Origin: Bacteroidales bacterium
GTDB lineage: Bacteria > Bacteroidota > Bacteroidia > Bacteroidales > VadinHA17
Reading direction: 5' to 3'
DNA length: 64,000 nucleotides
NCBI GenBank assembly: GCA_024763075.1
Contig: JANTGF010000001.1
Span: forward strand, 1-64,000
Notes under the pieces: model-generated
Told to the model about the DNA's origin: nothing
Seen by the model: the letters and a program-made list of their open reading frames with translations, nothing else
Databases searched by the model: none
Translations under genes and position numbers: made by a program
Part shown: positions 6,898 through 16,854 of the stretch, one piece after another
Layout of the letters: each line of letters begins with the position of its first letter
Position numbering within the stretch: position 1 is the stretch's first letter

Positions 6898-9851
6898 TTT
6901 GAAACTTTTATCGTCCAGTCCTTAAATTCTACCCGGTATTGCTTTTTGTCAGGTGAACCTGCGGCAAGTCCCAGATCAATGGAATCATTCAAACCCGGAA
7001 TTACCGAAGATCGCTTTACGATAAACCAATTTTCACCATCGAGACTGATAGAACCAATAAAATAATTTCCATACCGGGCAAGTTTTAACCAGATTGGAAA
7101 CCTGGTATTTTCAGGAAGATTCTGGCTGCTTGCCTTGTGCATACATCCGTTTCCAAATTCATCGTAGTTAATTCCTGCCCGTCCGGGAGTTCCGAATACC
7201 AGCATAGAGCCTTTACTGCCCGGCTGCGTATCAAAACTATTTGCAATATCATTTCTGGCAAATAGTCCGGCCCGGAACCACTCATGAGTCCGGTTTCCAA
7301 ACTGGTTGATTTTTACCATAGCTACAAAATCGCCTTTTATGTTTTTTACATATACAGATGCATATGAGTCTTCTGCATGAAAGAAGTCAGAACCTCCGGC
7401 CTGAATTTTATATGTGTTTGCTCCCTGGTCATATTCTATGCTGTATGGTTTGGCTTTGGCTGAGCAATACTCAAAGAGCTCTGTATTTTTAAGATCCAGT
7501 ATTTTCCAGTCAGAAACTTTTAGGTTTACCTCTTTACTATTGGGAAACCGAATAGAATAATCTCCGGTTTCCGGAGAAATTTCAAATTTCACCTCTTTTG
7601 TTTCTTTTGGTTGAAGCAGTATTTCTTCTGATTGATAGATTTTGTTATTCAGATATAGATTCATTTTTTCTTTCACCGGAGATGCAGAAAGATTTTTTGC
7701 ATAGGCACTTATGCTTACTTTTTCTCCCTGAAGTATTTTAGAATCTGAGATTTGCAGATCTTCATAAACAACAACAGGTTTACTTCCTTTTACTTCAACT
7801 TCCATGTACGGAGTATCTCCAATGGCGATTTGATGCTTTCCTGTATCATAGATCCTGAAAACAAAGCTGATGCGGCTTTTATTATTATGAATGGAGGGAA
7901 AAGGTTTTTTTTCAAGTATTTTACCATCCACATAAAGCTCAACGGGCAAAATTCCGGATGATCCTTTATTGAAGATTGTTGCACTAACTGTTATCTGGCT
8001 TCCCGTATAGGCAACATTTGTTCCTGAACTACCTGGTATTGAGATTTCAGGATTGGAAAAACTAAATTCCGGTTTTCCTGTGATTATTTTTTCAGGAGCA
8101 TTCTTTGGAGCTTCAATTACAAAATTATTCCTGTAAATATTGTCAATAAGGTTTGCTGCACATAATTTCATCTCTCCCTGTTCAAGATTATAAAATATAT
8201 TATCCTCGGCAATCCAACCCAGGGACATATTATCAAACCAGAACCCGACATTATCATTGAAAAAGCCTGCTCTTACATCATGTATGAGATTTCTGCTAAC
8301 AATTGAATTGAAGGTAATCCCGGCAGTTTTAATAGCTCCTGAATCATCCGCATCTTTTTGTACATCGGCAAGGTGGTTGTATTCAACAGTATAATTGCCA
8401 TCAATTGTTTCTTCAAGATTTGACCATCCGCCAACTGAAATTGCATAGCGTCCGCGGGTTTTTGTTATGTAATTATGTGAAATAGTAGTAAGCAGAGAGT
8501 AAGAGGCATCAATATTTACTCCGCCACAATTTTCTATTTTATTATAAGAGAGAGTGGTTTCCCTTAAAATGTCTCTCCCGTCTTTTGGTTGCTCAGGACC
8601 GGTAATTTTTATGGCAATGTTATCAATGGTTTGAAAAGTATTTTCAAGAATCCTTGTCTGATAGCAACCTTTCTTAATGAAGATTCCGGTTCCGCCAAGT
8701 GATCTTAGTTCTGTTCCAACCAGTTCACAAGCATGAGCATATTCGTAACTTATGCCATTGCCTCCAGGCAGGGCTCCTTCAAAAGACAGTCCGTAAATTC
8801 TGAGATTACGGACCGGTTTTTCCCTTTTTCCGGAAATTAACAGTAAGTTATTAAGTTGAGGTGTAACTGAAACAACATGGGTGGTTTTCAGAAGTTCAGG
8901 AAGGGGTATATAACTCAGTTCTTTTTTAGCTGAATCATAAAACCATTCTCCGGGGCTGTTCATTAAAGATTTTACGTTTTCGACATAATACCGTGGTGGC
9001 ACAATGACTACACCTTCCTGTGGTTTGGCCAGCCAGGCCGTATTTGTCATTTCATCAATTTTTGAGAAAGAATTAACTCCATGATGCCAGCGCAATAGCA
9101 TGAATACCCGGTTTCCGGCCAGGTCTTTCCATTCTTTTAACTCCCCTTTGTTAAAATAGAGTTTATCAGGTGTCTCAGAGATTTTGGGAGGGATGTAATA
9201 TCCCGAATCCGGAACCCGGGCCAGGGTTTGCTTTTGGCCATTTATAACAAGCATCTCCACATTTGGTCCCTCCACATTTGTCTTCCATAATTTTTTTCCC
9301 TTTTTCCAGGATGACAATACCGGGCCACCTGTAATTACCGGTTTTTCACCGGGATATGCGGCATAGGTAACATAATAATCCTTTAACTTATGGTATTCAA
9401 ATGCTCCGGAAGGGAGATTTGTTTCCACCCTTTCCCCTCCATCTTCCGGGGAGAATATAAGAGGTGCCTCCAAAGGATAATACCCTCCACGAATATACAC
9501 CAGGATATCTTTGCCTTTTCCATAAGGGTGTGGAGAACCGATCCACCTTTTTTCCACCGGTTCTTCTTTTGGAAAGAACACCTGTGATTTAAGTTCAAGA
9601 ACAGCTTTTTGCGCTCTTCTGATGGTGGCAAAAGGGCCGTTTGTTCCTTCCTTATTTGGAGCCGGGAGTGTCCCAGACCACTCATCATTACCATTGGTAG
9701 CTACATAAAAATCTGCAATTTTATTTTCATAAGAAAATTCTTGCCATTTTTCTCCCCGCAGTAATTTCCCCTGGGCAAAAGCAGTACTGCCAATAATAAA
9801 TAATGCAATAATTTGAGGTACTACTTTTCCAGATAATGCCCTATACAACAT
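6894..9851 (-). CDS. Exported right-handed parallel beta-helix hydrolase (GH141-like) with C-terminal accessory domains
   Basis: A 985-residue exported protein (signal MLYRALSGKVVPQ... ending TAFAQ). The opening FYVATNGNDEWSGTLPAPN and FATIRRAQKAV are typical of parallel beta-helix glycosidases of the GH141/GH120 kind; long stretches of inspection-level helix rungs (NKIENCGGVNIDASYSLLTT, YTVEYNHLADVQKDADDSG) run to about residue 590. Residues about 600-780 look like two CARDB/Ig-like domains and about 790-985 like a DUF1349-type concanavalin fold (FRAGLFARNDIANSF, LDGENWFIVKRSS). Characterised GH141 enzymes include alpha-L-fucosidase and xylanase; the specificity here is unknown. Overlaps the next gene by 4 bp. 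Confidence 0.75.
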   Translation of the reverse strand: MLYRALSGKVVPQIIALFIIGSTAFAQGKLLRGEKWQEFSYENKIADFYVATNGNDEWSGTLPAPNKEGTNGPFATIRRAQKAVLELKSQVFFPKEEPVEKRWIGSPHPYGKGKDILVYIRGGYYPLEAPLIFSPEDGGERVETNLPSGAFEYHKLKDYYVTYAAYPGEKPVITGGPVLSSWKKGKKLWKTNVEGPNVEMLVINGQKQTLARVPDSGYYIPPKISETPDKLYFNKGELKEWKDLAGNRVFMLLRWHHGVNSFSKIDEMTNTAWLAKPQEGVVIVPPRYYVENVKSLMNSPGEWFYDSAKKELSYIPLPELLKTTHVVSVTPQLNNLLLISGKREKPVRNLRIYGLSFEGALPGGNGISYEYAHACELVGTELRSLGGTGIFIKKGCYQTRILENTFQTIDNIAIKITGPEQPKDGRDILRETTLSYNKIENCGGVNIDASYSLLTTISHNYITKTRGRYAISVGGWSNLEETIDGNYTVEYNHLADVQKDADDSGAIKTAGITFNSIVSRNLIHDVRAGFFNDNVGFWFDNMSLGWIAEDNIFYNLEQGEMKLCAANLIDNIYRNNFVIEAPKNAPEKIITGKPEFSFSNPEISIPGSSGTNVAYTGSQITVSATIFNKGSSGILPVELYVDGKILEKKPFPSIHNNKSRISFVFRIYDTGKHQIAIGDTPYMEVEVKGSKPVVVYEDLQISDSKILQGEKVSISAYAKNLSASPVKEKMNLYLNNKIYQSEEILLQPKETKEVKFEISPETGDYSIRFPNSKEVNLKVSDWKILDLKNTELFEYCSAKAKPYSIEYDQGANTYKIQAGGSDFFHAEDSYASVYVKNIKGDFVAMVKINQFGNRTHEWFRAGLFARNDIANSFDTQPGSKGSMLVFGTPGRAGINYDEFGNGCMHKASSQNLPENTRFPIWLKLARYGNYFIGSISLDGENWFIVKRSSVIPGLNDSIDLGLAAGSPDKKQYRVEFKDWTIKVSK

Positions 9852-9918
9852 ATTTATTTGATGAAGATTTATAAAAAGCTGTAAAATTAATTATAGATAT
9901 ACAGCTTAGTTGTCACAC

Positions 9919-10992
9919 TTACTTGCTTACTTTTTTAATATAATTCTGATAGGCTGTATCAATTTCAGTTTTATTCAGGGGGCCTGATTTTATCAATACA
10001 CGATATCTGAAGGTTACCGATTCTCCAGGATTGAGAGTTAAATTCAGTTCTTCCTTTCCTTTGGAGAAAGTTTTTTGCCCCAGAGGGTTCACCGCAAATA
10101 AGCCATAACCCCTTGCATGCCAGTAGGAGGGATGACCCGGGTTGTCCGGTGAATCAAAAATGATAACCGCTTCATCTTTGCCATTAATTTTTCCATAAAG
10201 AGATACCCAGTTTGCTCTTTTGCCCCAGACCTCAAGCCCTTCAACTCCATTGCTGTTCAGATAATTCCCTGTCACTCCCGTATTGTCCGTCTTTGCTACC
10301 TCTGTTTTATTACCATGTGCATCGCTTAAAACGACGGGTTTGTCACTTGGAAGTTCCAGTGCCCTGTTCATACGAATACCCATCATTCCTTCTTTTGTAT
10401 CAAAGAAAACTACAGTATCATTTTGGGCTGTCAGGGTAGTGACTCTATCAATGATCCGGTAATCTTTTCCTGCCATAAAGACAAAGTGCGTTTTCTCTTT
10501 TAGAATGATGTGATCCTTAAAATCCATCCAGTCCATTGAAACCTCAAGAGAACCATTCCCTTTTCCATTATTTATGTTTTCAATTTTGGTGTTTTTGATC
10601 CAGCCCATTCTGTGCCATTGATCCCTGGGGATAGCAGTTGAGTTTCCCCAAAAATCAATATGGTTAACATCTCCATAAGTCAGCCACATTCCAATGTGAT
10701 GAGGATGATCGGTACGTTCAGCCGGCCTTGGTTCCAGTGGGAATCCCCTGGTAATTATAGATCCATCTGCAGCAATAACCGGATACAATACCGGTTTTGT
10801 CAGATCCGGGATTTTCTCTGTATATAAAAACGAAGTAAAGAGGGTATCATCTACTAAAACGTCAACTTTCTGCAAGGCATCATTCCTGACCAGAGTTACA
10901 TCCTTGAGTGAATCAGTTTCCTTTTTTACCGAACAGCCTGTATAAAGTATTCCGGGTAAAAATAATAAATAAACAATTAATTTTTTTTTCAT
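9919..10992 (-). CDS. DUF6807 (PmoA-like) lipoprotein
   Basis: A 357-residue lipoprotein (signal ending GILYTGCSVKK). The segment PAERTDHPHHIGMWLTYGDV with FWGNS is the hallmark of the DUF6807 family, annotated as methane oxygenase PmoA because of distant naming, but found throughout saccharide loci. The family has no settled reaction. It precedes, in transcription order, the beta-helix gene and follows a Gfo/Idh/MocA oxidoreductase and a DUF1080 protein; the three families recur together in Bacteroidota and Planctomycetota, which suggests one sugar-modifying pathway (inference). Gap to the oxidoreductase is 48 bp. Confidence 0.85.
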   Translation of the reverse strand: MKKKLIVYLLFLPGILYTGCSVKKETDSLKDVTLVRNDALQKVDVLVDDTLFTSFLYTEKIPDLTKPVLYPVIAADGSIITRGFPLEPRPAERTDHPHHIGMWLTYGDVNHIDFWGNSTAIPRDQWHRMGWIKNTKIENINNGKGNGSLEVSMDWMDFKDHIILKEKTHFVFMAGKDYRIIDRVTTLTAQNDTVVFFDTKEGMMGIRMNRALELPSDKPVVLSDAHGNKTEVAKTDNTGVTGNYLNSNGVEGLEVWGKRANWVSLYGKINGKDEAVIIFDSPDNPGHPSYWHARGYGLFAVNPLGQKTFSKGKEELNLTLNPGESVTFRYRVLIKSGPLNKTEIDTAYQNYIKKVSK

Positions 10993-11040
10993 GATTTTTT
11001 CTTCTAAAATAAATTGTTGGTTAACTAAAAAACATTTGTT

Positions 11041-12519
11041 TTAAACCTTGTCAGGTACAATATATCCTTTTCTATATTCACGGGTAAGCATTTTATTTGC
11101 CTCTTTATCATGAATGAATGTTTCTTCATTACTGTTTATTTTCAGCTCTCTTCCAAGACGATAAGAAATGTTTGCTATGAGCGGAAGTGCAGTTGATAAA
11201 TATCCCGTTTCAATATCGCAATTTAAATCTGAACGTTTCCCGCTTCGAATGGCCTGAATAAAATTATTAAAGTGGCCTCCTCCTCCGGAACCCATTAGAT
11301 TTGTCGGATCGTAAGATTCGTCTTTTTCTCCTGAGGTTGGTCCAGGTTCATTTTTTCTGCCAAAGAATGTTTGCCAGTTCCCTCCGGCATCAATTTGCAT
11401 CCAGCCTTCTGTTCCAAGGAATATGGTGCCAATCTTAATCGGAGTAGCTTTGGATTCTGACGAGATCCTCCCGTCACCGGTAATATTTATATCCGGAAGT
11501 AAAACTCCTTCGGGATTTGTATACAAACCTCTGGTACCAAATTCCAGTATCTTTCCGTTGGCATATTCAAATAATGAAGTTTGCGTATTTGGTGTTTCCT
11601 GATCAGATTTATATCCAAAATATCCACCGTAAGAACTGACTTTCACCGGTAATTCATCTTCTCCCAGACCCCACCTGGCAACGTCAAACTGATGAGGTCC
11701 CTGGTTCCCCGTATCTCCATTCCCGTAATCCCAGAACCAGTGCCAGTTGTAATGAAACCGGTTACGGTTGAAGGCACGTTCGGGTGCCGGTCCTAGCCAT
11801 CTGTCATAATGAACGTTCTTTAAATAGGCGCTGGTATATGGTGTTTCATAACGATTTGACTCCAGGTTTAACCTGAATTTCTCACCTTCTTTCATAGGCC
11901 CATCGGGATAACTGCCTATGTTTGCTCTGGGTTTGAAACATAAGCCCCGGGCCATATAAATATCGCCTAATTTACCATCCTTAATAAATTTGATTGCCCT
12001 GTTTGTATTTACGATTGAACGATTTTGAAATCCAACCTGCATAAGAGTATTGTATTTGCGGGAAGCTTCGACCATTTTTCTGCCTTCCCAGACATTATGT
12101 GCGGCTGGTTTTTCCACATATACATGTTTGCCGGCCTGAGCTGCCCATATGGAAGCCAGCGCATGCCAATGATTTGGAGTAGCAACAGAAACTGCATCTA
12201 TATCTTTATCATCAAACACTTTTTTCATATCCCATACAGCTTCTGGCCGGTAACCTGCAATTTGCTCAACCTGCTCCATACGATTCTTGAAAAGATTTTC
12301 ATCAATATCCACAATATATTTTACTCGGACATTTTTCATAGCTGCAAAATTTTTAATATGACTACCTCCTCTGCCACGAATACCAATAACTGCAACATTA
12401 ATGGTGTCGTTAGACCCTAGTATCCTGGCGAAAGATTTAGCACTTGTTGAAAATAAGGTAGTTCCGGCAATCAATCCAAGTGATCCGGTTTTGATGAATT
12501 TTCTTCTGGAATTTTCCAT
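11041..12519 (-). CDS. Tat-exported Gfo/Idh/MocA-family oxidoreductase
   Basis: A 492-residue protein with a twin-arginine signal (SRRKFIKTGSLGLIAGTT). The Rossmann fold follows with VAVIGIRGRGGSHI, then AVSVATPNHWHALASIWAA and the EKP motif in VYVEKPAAHNVWEGRKM, where the Lys is the usual catalytic-site residue. The C-terminal half has WFWDYGNGDTGNQGPHQFDV, a Bacteroidota-type GFO_IDH_MocA C-domain. Tat export of a folded, NAD(P)-loaded enzyme implies periplasmic sugar oxidation or a glycoside-cleaving role with bound NAD+ (as in GH109). With DUF1080 next door, oxidation to 3-keto-sugars is an attractive but unproven reading. Confidence 0.9.
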   Translation of the reverse strand: MENSRRKFIKTGSLGLIAGTTLFSTSAKSFARILGSNDTINVAVIGIRGRGGSHIKNFAAMKNVRVKYIVDIDENLFKNRMEQVEQIAGYRPEAVWDMKKVFDDKDIDAVSVATPNHWHALASIWAAQAGKHVYVEKPAAHNVWEGRKMVEASRKYNTLMQVGFQNRSIVNTNRAIKFIKDGKLGDIYMARGLCFKPRANIGSYPDGPMKEGEKFRLNLESNRYETPYTSAYLKNVHYDRWLGPAPERAFNRNRFHYNWHWFWDYGNGDTGNQGPHQFDVARWGLGEDELPVKVSSYGGYFGYKSDQETPNTQTSLFEYANGKILEFGTRGLYTNPEGVLLPDINITGDGRISSESKATPIKIGTIFLGTEGWMQIDAGGNWQTFFGRKNEPGPTSGEKDESYDPTNLMGSGGGGHFNNFIQAIRSGKRSDLNCDIETGYLSTALPLIANISYRLGRELKINSNEETFIHDKEANKMLTREYRKGYIVPDKV

Positions 12520-12552
12520 GATTAAAATTTTTTAAGTGATAAAAATAGATAT

Positions 12553-13347
12553 TTATTTATTTTTCAATCTGCGTATTTTTATATTCCGGAACCAAACTTT
12601 ATCCGAATGATCCTGTAAAACAATATGACCGGCCCGTTTTTTTGGGAAATCGGGATGTTTTGCATATTTGCTTCTTTGAAAAAGAGAATCAAAATAGCTT
12701 GTTCCAAGTTCATACTCAATTACTTTTTCCCCATTAAGCCAGTGTTCTCCATGAGTCCCGTTTAGCAGGATACGGCTGGTATTGTACTCTCCAACTGGTT
12801 TTAATTGTACATTTTTTGCTGGAATCATATCATATAATGAAGCAGAGTATTGACTGGGATGGAGTTTTTCGGGGTAACCCTTATCATCCAGAATTTGGTA
12901 TTCAAATCCCAGTGCAGAGTGAGAACCTCCCTTTGCTGACATCTCTTGCGAAACGTTATACTTAATACCACTATTACCTTCTTTACTTATTTTCCATTCA
13001 AAACTCAGATCAAAATTCCGGAAAGTATCAGTGGTCATAAGATCCCCTCTTTGGACAGCATGTCCGGGGATGTCTTTAATCGAAGCTTTTTGGATAATAC
13101 CATCTCTGATACTCCAGGTTTCAGGTACTTCATTACTGCCAATTCCGCGCCATCCCCTGAAAGTTTTTCCATCAAAAAGGAGTTCCCAACCCTGCTGTTT
13201 CTCAGATTCTGTCAATACATTTATTTGCGACTCATGCTGTTCTTTCTTTTCCTTTTTCTGTGAATTTTCTGTACATCCGAAAAAAGCCAGTGGCAGTAAT
13301 AAAAGAACTAGTCCGGATTTAGTATAAATATTTTTGAGCAGATTCAT
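12553..13347 (-). CDS. DUF1080 (3-keto-disaccharide hydrolase-type) lipoprotein
   Basis: A 264-residue lipoprotein (signal ending LAFFGCTENSQ). GWELLFDGKTFRGWRGIGS, the later FDLSFEWKISKEGNSGIKYN, and LGFEYQILDD with a HIVLQDH ending are clear marks of DUF1080/PF06439, a concanavalin-like domain now associated with hydrolysis or lyase chemistry on 3-keto-glycosides. It starts 33 bp upstream of the Gfo/Idh/MocA gene, its likely partner. The 112-bp gap in front of it (13348-13459) is AT-rich and is one of the few places in the island large enough for an internal promoter. Confidence 0.9.
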   Translation of the reverse strand: MNLLKNIYTKSGLVLLLLPLAFFGCTENSQKKEKKEQHESQINVLTESEKQQGWELLFDGKTFRGWRGIGSNEVPETWSIRDGIIQKASIKDIPGHAVQRGDLMTTDTFRNFDLSFEWKISKEGNSGIKYNVSQEMSAKGGSHSALGFEYQILDDKGYPEKLHPSQYSASLYDMIPAKNVQLKPVGEYNTSRILLNGTHGEHWLNGEKVIEYELGTSYFDSLFQRSKYAKHPDFPKKRAGHIVLQDHSDKVWFRNIKIRRLKNK

Positions 13348-13459
13348 GGTAAAGAATAATTCTTAAAATTAGGCAATTAAAAATTCATGCGTTTGTTAAT
13401 TTTTAATTTTTATCACAAAAAAATTAACCTGTTTAAAAGATTTTCATCATAAACCAGGC

Positions 13460-16400
13460 TTAATCATTGTTTATGAATAACATAGATGATGGAATGCTTC
13501 TCTTTTGAATGCCCTTACCTGAGATTGAGAATTCCAAAAGGTATCCGCCTCCGGCCTGAAAATAGTGAATTTTTAACAGATGATATCCTTGTGACAGCCA
13601 TATGGAACTTTTTTTCTCAAGGGCTCCATGCAACCCGTCAGCACTAACAATGAGTTTGTGATCAATAAACAACCGGCTGCCGTCATTTGAGTTGAGGTAA
13701 AAAGTGTATTCCCCTGATGATGGAATTTTAATCTTTCCGGATAAAACAAGTGCAAATTTGTCTTTATTAAGATTGAGATTTTCTAAACTGACTTCATAAA
13801 GTTTTCCTTTGGAAACAGGCTGTAATGAATTAAAGTCCGGAAGTTTCGTCCATTCACCTGTGTAATAACTGTAATTTATGCCATTTTTTTCCGGGTCAAT
13901 AATTGTAATTAATCCTGTACTAACCGGGCTTTCTTTCAACCCCTGTTTGAATACCCGGGCTTTAATTACGGCATTTTTGTTTAGGGTAATTACTCCCTTA
14001 TATAAAGTTGAGTTGATCTCAGGTTCTTTCCCGTTAAGTGTATATCTGATGGTTGTATTTTCACGATCTGTTAAGATTATTACTTTGCCTGTATCCGGCA
14101 TAAAAAGTACAGTATCCGAAGGAATAATTCTGGGTGCTGTTAGCATGGATTCTTTCAATAATTCTACAGCTCCGGTTGAAACAAAATGGTAACTGCCTGA
14201 TTTGATGTGATATCGGGCTATCTGGTCATTGAGTTCAATAAATGTAATTCCTTTCCGGTTTTTTTGATTTTTTATACTTGACTGATCTTTTGCAGGAATA
14301 AATACGGCAGCACTCGTATTTGGCGGAATGGTAACATCCAGGATCATATCTTTACCGGTTAATTCCCAGGAAGAACTTATCTTTCCATAAATGGATGTGT
14401 AAACAACTTTGGTACTTTTTAAATTGGCCACAGCCTTAGGCTTAATAATTATGTGTTTGAATCCCGGATACTCAGGATCAGCATTTATACCTCCCTGAGA
14501 GTTGTAAAACCATTCACAAGCACTCCCAAACATCGGATGGCTGTGAGAGGCATCACCTTTCCATGTTTCCCAGATAGTAGTGGCTCCTTTTCCTATCTGA
14601 TATCCAAATCCCGGAAAATCCCATTGACTCATTAAAGTGAATGCCAGATCGGTACGTCCGTATTTTGTAAGTACCTGCAGTAATAATGGAGTTCCCATCA
14701 TTCCGGTATCAAAATGCCCTTGTGTATTTATTTCAATATGATGAACCAGTGTTTGAAACACCTCTTTTTCAAATTTTGCAGGAACCATTCCAAACCCCAG
14801 TGGAAATACATTTGCTCCCTGCCGTCCAATCGAATAAGATTTACTTTCAGGATGATAGTATTTTTTATGGAAAGCTTTTTTAGTTTTTTCAGCAAGATCA
14901 TAGAAGAAATTAGAATCAGAATCTTTATGTAATACTCCCGCAATTTCAGCCATAAGTTTCAGGTTATGGTAATAATAGGCAGTACTTACAAATGAAGGAG
15001 GTATCTCGGTTTTCTCCGGGGGAACCCATTCTCCTAGGTTTTTTTCTGCCAAAATTCCATCCGGCCCGACTTGTTGTTCCAGGTAATTTACCCATTTTTT
15101 CATTCCGGAATAATGTTGTTCCAGAATTTGCATATCTCCGTAATAGAGATACATATACCAGGAGATGATAACATAGGCAGAACCCCAGGGTGTACCTCCT
15201 CCTCCTCCCTGATAAGGAACGGTGTTTGGGACATAACCTGTTTTTCTGTTTTGTCCGTCGGAGATATCATTCAGCCACTTGGTATAAAAGGAAGCCATAT
15301 CAAAATTGTAAATGGCTGCTGGCGCGGCAATCTGGCCGTCTCCCGTATATCCTCTTCTTTCTCGGTGCGGACAATCACTGGGAACTCCTCCGTGCATATT
15401 GCCTGCCTGAGTACGGACGAAATTTTCATTTATTTTGTTAAAAAGGGCATTGGAAGAATGAAATATACCTGTTTGGGGAACATCTGTGTTTACTACAATA
15501 CCATCCAGCGATTCCAGTGTTAGCGGGATTGGAGACTTTACTTCAACGTACCTGAAAGCATGCCAGGTTAACCGTGGTTCCCATATTTCTTTTTCCCCGC
15601 CTTTCAGAATATAGGTGTCAGTTTGTCCATACTGAGGTCCCATTTCTTCAATAAAATTCATTTTTACACTGGTTCCGCGAGGTCCGGAAAGGTTTATTCG
15701 CGCCCATCCTGAAATCATTTGCCCCAGATCGAACCGGTACACATCTTCTTCGGGATGGGTAAGGGATACCGGATGGATAATTTTAATGATACGGTCTGGT
15801 GGTGATAACTGGGCCTGAAGTTTTCCTTCCGGTGGGGTAACAATAATGGCCTGCTTCCAGTCATGATCATCAAACCCGGTAGAATTCCATCCTTTTTCTT
15901 CGAGCCGGGCATCATATATCTCTCCTGTATAAACCCCGTTATGTATAATAGGCCCCGTGGATGTTTTCCAGGAATTGTCACTAACAATAGTCTTTTTCGA
16001 ATCATCCGAAAGTTTAATTTCAAACCGGGAGATAAACCGGGGAGTACCATAATTGTATAACAGGTCTTCCTCCCGGTTATTTTGAAAATACCATCCGTTT
16101 CCAAGGCATACAGCCAGGGTGTTTTCACCTTCTGTCAGATAAGGGGTGATGTCCCAGGCCTCATATAATACTCTGTAGGATGTATGGGTAACTTTTTTTT
16201 CTTCAAAATTCTCCGGAATTCTTGAGGAATAGTTTGTGTGATTCGGTGATAAAACATGATCCCCTATTTTCTTACCGTTTATGTAAAGTTCATAATAGCC
16301 TAATCCGCTGATATAAGCCCGTGCTTTGTTTGGCTCCCCACTAAGGTTTATGCTTTTTCTGAAATAGTAAGCCGGATTCATATCTGATGGTTTTTTCATA

Positions 16401-16846
16401 TCTTCTACAGGAGAGCCTACCCATTTGGCCTGCCAGTCTTTTGACATGAGTCCCATTTCCCATTTTGCAGTTTCACTCCAACCGGAGGGATGGTTGGTAT
16501 TATCCCATACCCGTACTTTCCAGAAAACCTGCATACCTGGTTTTAGTTCTTTTCCTTCATATTTGATATGAACAGACTGACCGGACTGAATTTTCTTTGA
16601 GTTCCAAAGGTCTGAGTTCCCGGATTCAAGAAGTTCAGAGGCTGAAGCAGCTATTATTTGGTATGCAGTTTGGTCCTGTCCGTTTATGTCAGATTTTAAT
16701 TCCCAGCTTAATCGGGGTGTTGGTATATCAATTCCCAGGGGATTGATCAGGTATTCACATTTTAGTTCGCTTACAATGATCTTGTTTTCGTTGCAACCCA
16801 TGATCAGGGTCAGGATAACAAGCATAAGTGGGTATTTATTTTTCAT
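13460..16846 (-). CDS. GH78 alpha-L-rhamnosidase lipoprotein with chitobiase-C-like and PA14 domains
   Basis: About 1128 residues from the ATG at 16846 (MKNKYPLMLVILTLIMGCNE, a lipoprotein signal); an upstream TTG at 16858 would overlap the previous stop and is less likely. Domain order: FN3-like and rhamnosidase N-domains (SELKCEYLINPLGIDIPTPR, LSWELKS), GH78 (alpha/alpha)6 barrel with DCPHRERRGYTGDGQ containing the general-acid Glu and TTIWETWKGDASHSHPMFGS with the base Glu, then after about residue 900 a CHB_HEX_C-like domain (TIRYTLNGKEPEINSTLYKG) and a C-terminal PA14 domain (GEYTFYLNSNDGSRLFID). It should remove terminal alpha-L-rhamnose. Stop of the GH2 gene lies 8 bp upstream of this start. 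Confidence 0.92.
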   Translation of the reverse strand: MKNKYPLMLVILTLIMGCNENKIIVSELKCEYLINPLGIDIPTPRLSWELKSDINGQDQTAYQIIAASASELLESGNSDLWNSKKIQSGQSVHIKYEGKELKPGMQVFWKVRVWDNTNHPSGWSETAKWEMGLMSKDWQAKWVGSPVEDMKKPSDMNPAYYFRKSINLSGEPNKARAYISGLGYYELYINGKKIGDHVLSPNHTNYSSRIPENFEEKKVTHTSYRVLYEAWDITPYLTEGENTLAVCLGNGWYFQNNREEDLLYNYGTPRFISRFEIKLSDDSKKTIVSDNSWKTSTGPIIHNGVYTGEIYDARLEEKGWNSTGFDDHDWKQAIIVTPPEGKLQAQLSPPDRIIKIIHPVSLTHPEEDVYRFDLGQMISGWARINLSGPRGTSVKMNFIEEMGPQYGQTDTYILKGGEKEIWEPRLTWHAFRYVEVKSPIPLTLESLDGIVVNTDVPQTGIFHSSNALFNKINENFVRTQAGNMHGGVPSDCPHRERRGYTGDGQIAAPAAIYNFDMASFYTKWLNDISDGQNRKTGYVPNTVPYQGGGGGTPWGSAYVIISWYMYLYYGDMQILEQHYSGMKKWVNYLEQQVGPDGILAEKNLGEWVPPEKTEIPPSFVSTAYYYHNLKLMAEIAGVLHKDSDSNFFYDLAEKTKKAFHKKYYHPESKSYSIGRQGANVFPLGFGMVPAKFEKEVFQTLVHHIEINTQGHFDTGMMGTPLLLQVLTKYGRTDLAFTLMSQWDFPGFGYQIGKGATTIWETWKGDASHSHPMFGSACEWFYNSQGGINADPEYPGFKHIIIKPKAVANLKSTKVVYTSIYGKISSSWELTGKDMILDVTIPPNTSAAVFIPAKDQSSIKNQKNRKGITFIELNDQIARYHIKSGSYHFVSTGAVELLKESMLTAPRIIPSDTVLFMPDTGKVIILTDRENTTIRYTLNGKEPEINSTLYKGVITLNKNAVIKARVFKQGLKESPVSTGLITIIDPEKNGINYSYYTGEWTKLPDFNSLQPVSKGKLYEVSLENLNLNKDKFALVLSGKIKIPSSGEYTFYLNSNDGSRLFIDHKLIVSADGLHGALEKKSSIWLSQGYHLLKIHYFQAGGGYLLEFSISGKGIQKRSIPSSMLFINND

Positions 16847-16854
16847 ATTGAAGA

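Noticed and set aside
15071-15523. 150-codon plus-strand ORF
   Set aside because: Antisense shadow of the GH78 gene.
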